Shown piece after piece: positions 60,401-64,000 of a stretch of 64,000 bases of DNA (positions are counted from its first letter, which is position 1; every line of letters starts with the position of its first letter). Both the position numbers and the translations under genes were made by a program. The notes below the pieces were generated by a model. The model was not told the DNA's origin and ran no database searches. It saw only the letters and a program-made list of their open reading frames with translations. The DNA comes from Linnemannia hyalina (taxonomy: Eukaryota; Mortierellomycota; Mortierellomycetes; Mortierellales; Mortierellaceae): contig JAHRHY010000015.1 of assembly GCA_019671135.1 (NCBI GenBank), forward strand, positions 1-64,000. Direction: 5' to 3'.

Positions 60401-62665
60401 CACACTCCATCTCTTTGTCACAGTCGTTTTCCCCTCCTCTTATCCACAAATACAATCGTTGGGCGTGAGGCTAAAGTTCAGAGTTGTATTAATTGAACGA
60501 AGGGTGTGAGTTAGCGATTGCAGTGTAACCATCGGGTTTCCCTCCTCTTTTTTCATATGCCCTTTGGTTTTTGGCGTCCGTCCTCTCAATCGTTATACAT
60601 GTTCTCAATTGCACCCCTCACTCACTCTGTCTCTCTCTTCATTTCCCTCCCTTTTCCCTCCAAACCATGAGCAAGCACCACTCTCGGCCATCCATTCTCC
60701 CTCCTTTTTGTGTACAGACAAATACATGTCCTTGTCTTGTCTTCGCTCACAAAATCGAATGCCCGACTGATCGGCCATCGGCGTTTGTCTTGCCATTGTA
60801 CTGTACTTCACCCCATTCACTCGCTTTCTCATCTATGGACCTACCCACCCACCCATCGTGCAACTCTAACGCCGACGTTTTTTTTCTTTGTTTTCATATT
60901 ACTCTCTGGTTTTGTGCTCACTTGCCATCACAAGGTGAGATATGAACGGAAGGAACACTCTCCTAAACTGAAAAAACAGACACGCTCATAAACCCACGCA
61001 CTCCCGGACTCGCGAGCTCAAAAATTATCAAATGCTTTTTCAGATAGGGATGGACGGGTGGCACAATCATGGCATGGACATCGGCATGGGCATCGGCATG
61101 GGTATCGGCATGGGTATCGGCATGGACATTGGGTGGGGACGGGAGGGTGCATCTCCTCTGTTATCATTCTCTGTTTTTTGTTCGAAGACCTTCTTTCTGC
61201 GCAAAACAAAACACACAACAGCAGAAAAACAGGGCTCAAAATAAAAAACTTTCATTTCCCAAAAGGAATACGAGATCATGGTTGTCCATCCCCAATGCTC
61301 TCTGAACTTTTATTATTTGAAAATGATACCATTGCCATCACCATTACCAACTTGTTCTCTTTGACTTCCGAAAGGACCCCCCATCCATCAATTATACCTG
61401 TACGTATGTTTTTTCTTTATTGTAGTCTATGTTTGTTTTGTTATTGTTATTGTTTCCTTCTTTTTATCGACTATTGTATTCCCCTCGTCCCTTGATGTTT
61501 TTTTCATTCAGCACCCTACTTACTTAGGTTACCAATCATCGCATGGCACCATCCCACCATCCAGCCGTTGTGTTCTCCTTGCCCAGGCCCTTCTTTACTT
61601 TCTCAACTGAACCAACATTATTATTTTTTTTTTTTTTGCCGCCCCTGTTCCATTTTTCCTGCATGCATGCAGGCTTGATCCAACGTCTTTTTCTGTCCCT
61701 TTGCATTCTTTTTTTTCCCGCTACAACATTGGGAGGGGTACTGTACAGCAGTTGTAGTAGAAATTCAAAACCCATGGGTATTACTTTAACTTGAACACAA
61801 GACAAATCGATTTTTGACCTTTGTTGCGTAATATGCGTTGCGTTGTGTTGTCCATGACTATGTCCCAAACTCACTCCGGACGATATTCGTTACCCCTGGA
61901 AAAGTTGGAATTGGCGGGTTTCGGAGATAAAATAAAAAAAAAAGTCAATCAGTTTGCCACTCCATTCTCATTTCATTCCATGTTCAGCTCTCATGGATGA
62001 TGATGATGCTCTGGACCCTGGACCTTGGTGGAGTGAGTGCGTTGGAGGAGTAAGAGGACACGCACACATACACTTGCACTTCCTTCCAACCCATGCACCC
62101 CGACACTGACTCACTCAACTACTCGCTTTGCTAAACTGAAACTAAAAAATAGCAACCCCACTTTTTTCTTTCTTACAGATACACAAAAGTCGATCGAAGA
62201 CCCATGGGCGGGACAGAAAGAAAAGAGGGGTGATGGAAAAATAGAACTGAGGCAAGGTTAAAACAGCGTTGCCCATCCCATCCCGTCCTATCTCATCTCA
62301 CCCCATTGCTACCCATTGCATCCCTCCAGAAAACAAACAAACCCAAAGGACAAAGGACAAAAAAGAAAAGGATCAAGTACCTCAATAGCGATAGAGGAAG
62401 ATGAGAACGGAGGACTACGAAAAAAAAAGTGACGGGTCCCCATTGCATGCAGCAGTGCGCCATGGTATTTTTAAAAACGTGGCATTTTCTGTCCCTCAAA
62501 AGCAAAAATTGAGTTCGAAGATTTTTCTTACTTTATGGACAAGACAAAATGGATGGGAGGAGGAGGAGGGGAGGAAGGAGTGGATGTCTGTAAACAGAGG
62601 GATAGGAGAAATGGCCCATGGTCGGCATTCAAAACATAAACAACATGCAAAGGCTCACGTTTTTT
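57458..62665. other. Gene-poor 5-kb region
   Basis: No gene is supported. Frames of 100-207 codons (for example 58931-59554 on the minus strand) are low-complexity translations of skewed CT/GA tracts. A CAG/CAA run at 59828-59860 gives a short Gln-rich frame (59680-59946) without splice partners. A 12-bp minisatellite lies at 61071-61130. CT-rich plus-strand blocks (60280-60860) resemble leaders, but no start codon with a gene follows. Confidence 0.4.
61071..61130 (+). repeat. 12-bp minisatellite, five copies
   Basis: Five units of ggcatggg(t/c)atc or ggcatggacat(c/t) in direct succession. They give hydrophobic or Met/Gly repeats in every frame. No coding role is seen. Confidence 0.95.
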
Positions 62666-64000
62666 TTAGCCAAGGTTGCTAATCAAAAGACACTCTATCT
62701 TCTGGCCCATCGAGACAGAGTCCCGTTCGGCCGTCCGTCCAGGGAGGACCATAAGGCTGTTTGCGCCGAGCATGCTCACCATTCGGCTACTCATTTGGTT
62801 CTTATCGGTCGACTGGACTTTGATGGTGCCTTCCGGTGTCACCGAGACGACTGCTCGCTGGTACTCTGGTCGCTCATCCAACCGAACATCGTGTGCGACC
62901 TAGGGTGGAAACAAAAGCAACCCATGCCAAGGTCAGAAATAAACCTTTTTTCGCCACCAAAAAAAAACATATTAAGTGGTTCCGATAGCAATGCTAGGGC
63001 TGTCTTCTATTTTTTCTCTTACCGCCGCTTGGACACTGGGCCACATGTACTTCTCATAGCCTGCCAACTTGCGAAGTGCGGGCAAGACAAAGAGATGGAA
63101 GGTGACGGTGGCCGAGACTGGGTTACCAGGCAAAGCAAACAGCAGCCTAGGCTGTCCCCCGTTGGGGTTGGGGACCGTTGCGAATGTAGTAGGTTTACTG
63201 TCGTACACCAATCGAACACACGTATGCATGCATGAGTCAGTTAATTGTTACATGGCTGCAAAATACAATAATCGTCTTCTCGACTGTTCCTTGTATCCGT
63301 GTGTGACAAAAGAGCGATCTACTCACCCTGGTTTCATCATGATACGGCCGAAGTGGATCGTAGCTCCGAGTTTTTGTTCAAGAATAGGTTTTAGGAGATC
63401 CATCTCACCCATCGACACTCCTCCTGTCGTCACTACAATATCGCATTTCGCCAATCCGCCCTTTATGGCCGCCTCGAGATCCTCTGGGCTATATATTGCA
63501 AAGTAACGCACGAGGTATATGATCATATGGTTAGTACTCTTTACGAGGTACTGTACTGCACCCTCATATTAATTTGACAAGTGTTGATTGCAAAACGTGT
63601 TTCATGTAAGCGTACCTGTCAGGGGCAATGCCCAAGTCGAGAAAGTCGAACCCTGCAGCCTTGGTTGCGGCAATAAGTGTTGGTCGGTTGCTGTCACGGA
63701 TCTGTCCCATCTTCAACTCCTCTCCATTGTCGTGGTTAACCACTTCATTCCCTGTCGACAAAAATCCAACCACAGGGCGCTGGCGAACGAGTACCTAATA
63801 TATATATCAAAGAAAAAATACATGTTCGCTTTGTGAGAATACTTTTTCCCAACTTTGCTCAGCCGACGCTCATTACATCGAAAGCAGATCTGTGAGGCTG
63901 ACCCATTTATATATATACCTTTTGGACTCCAATCGAGGCCAAAACGCCGATTTCGCCACCAACTGCGGAGATGACTTGTCCCTTCTTGAGCACAGTTTGA
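62666..64000 (-). CDS. Molybdopterin molybdenumtransferase (MoeA/gephyrin E domain), 5' partial
   Basis: Five exons on the minus strand: from the window end to 63919, 63794-63616, 63488-63327, 63197-63023 and 62899-62666. Phases agree (0, 2, 2, 0). Hallmarks of Moe[15 protein letters not shown], then [43 protein letters not shown], and [20 protein letters not shown]. The last is the PGNP motif region. A C-terminal MoeA domain IV ([16 protein letters not shown]) completes the protein. The enzyme inserts molybdate into molybdopterin in the last step of molybdenum cofactor synthesis in the cytosol, serving nitrate reductase and sulfite or xanthine oxidase. Whether a G (MogA) domain is fused, as in gephyrin, cannot be seen because the 5' part lies outside the window. 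Confidence 0.93.

Overview
The window reads as nuclear DNA of a filamentous fungus. Genes have several short spliceosomal introns (about 60-450 nt, GTAAGT/GTATGT-type donors, TAG/CAG acceptors). Leaders are strongly pyrimidine-rich, and many proteins carry Gln/His/Ser low-complexity stretches. The gene set includes a Zn2Cys6 regulator, a Con7-like zinc finger factor, an LKR/SDH fusion and a Crypton. An early-diverging fungus of the Mortierella/Mucoromycota kind is my best guess; this is inference, not proof. I saw no rRNA, tRNA, CRISPR array or organellar sequence. All gene models were built by eye from reading frame, splice signals and phase agreement.

Layout. 1-3.5 kb: the 3' part of a RING-finger gene (+) and a small coiled-coil gene (-). 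About 3.9-13.8 kb: the most interesting region, two divergently transcribed genes sharing a 0.6-kb promoter region. The minus-strand gene is a Crypton tyrosine recombinase. The plus-strand transcription unit has eight exons and ends in a Fanzor1 (eukaryotic TnpB homologue, RNA-guided nuclease type) with all three RuvC acidic residues visible. The Fanzor reading frame is preceded, in frame, by about 847 codons of unknown function and is interrupted by one amber codon. The Crypton reading frame also shows a probable N-terminal frame break. The likeliest reading is a Crypton-Fanzor composite mobile element that is recently damaged, or that uses readthrough.

14-32.4 kb: a compact housekeeping stretch. 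It holds a secreted aspartic protease, a bifunctional lysine-ketoglutarate reductase/saccharopine dehydrogenase, the retromer subunit VPS26, a secreted C2-domain protein with a decayed divergent paralogue, mitochondrial tyrosyl-tRNA synthetase, a membrane-associated alpha/beta hydrolase (minus strand) and the GET-pathway ubiquitin-like protein Get5.

33-47.4 kb: regulators. These are a possible tiny spliced gene, a Zn2Cys6 transcription factor whose zinc cluster is split over five tiny exons, an R3H-SUZ RNA-binding protein (minus, convergent with the factor) and a Con7-like C2H2 factor (minus). 47.4-62.6 kb is gene-poor: it holds what looks like a long spliced leader of the Con7-like gene, simple repeats and one hypothetical serine-rich protein gene. 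The right edge (62.7-64 kb) is the 3' part of a molybdopterin molybdenumtransferase (gephyrin/MoeA-type) gene on the minus strand, truncated by the window end.
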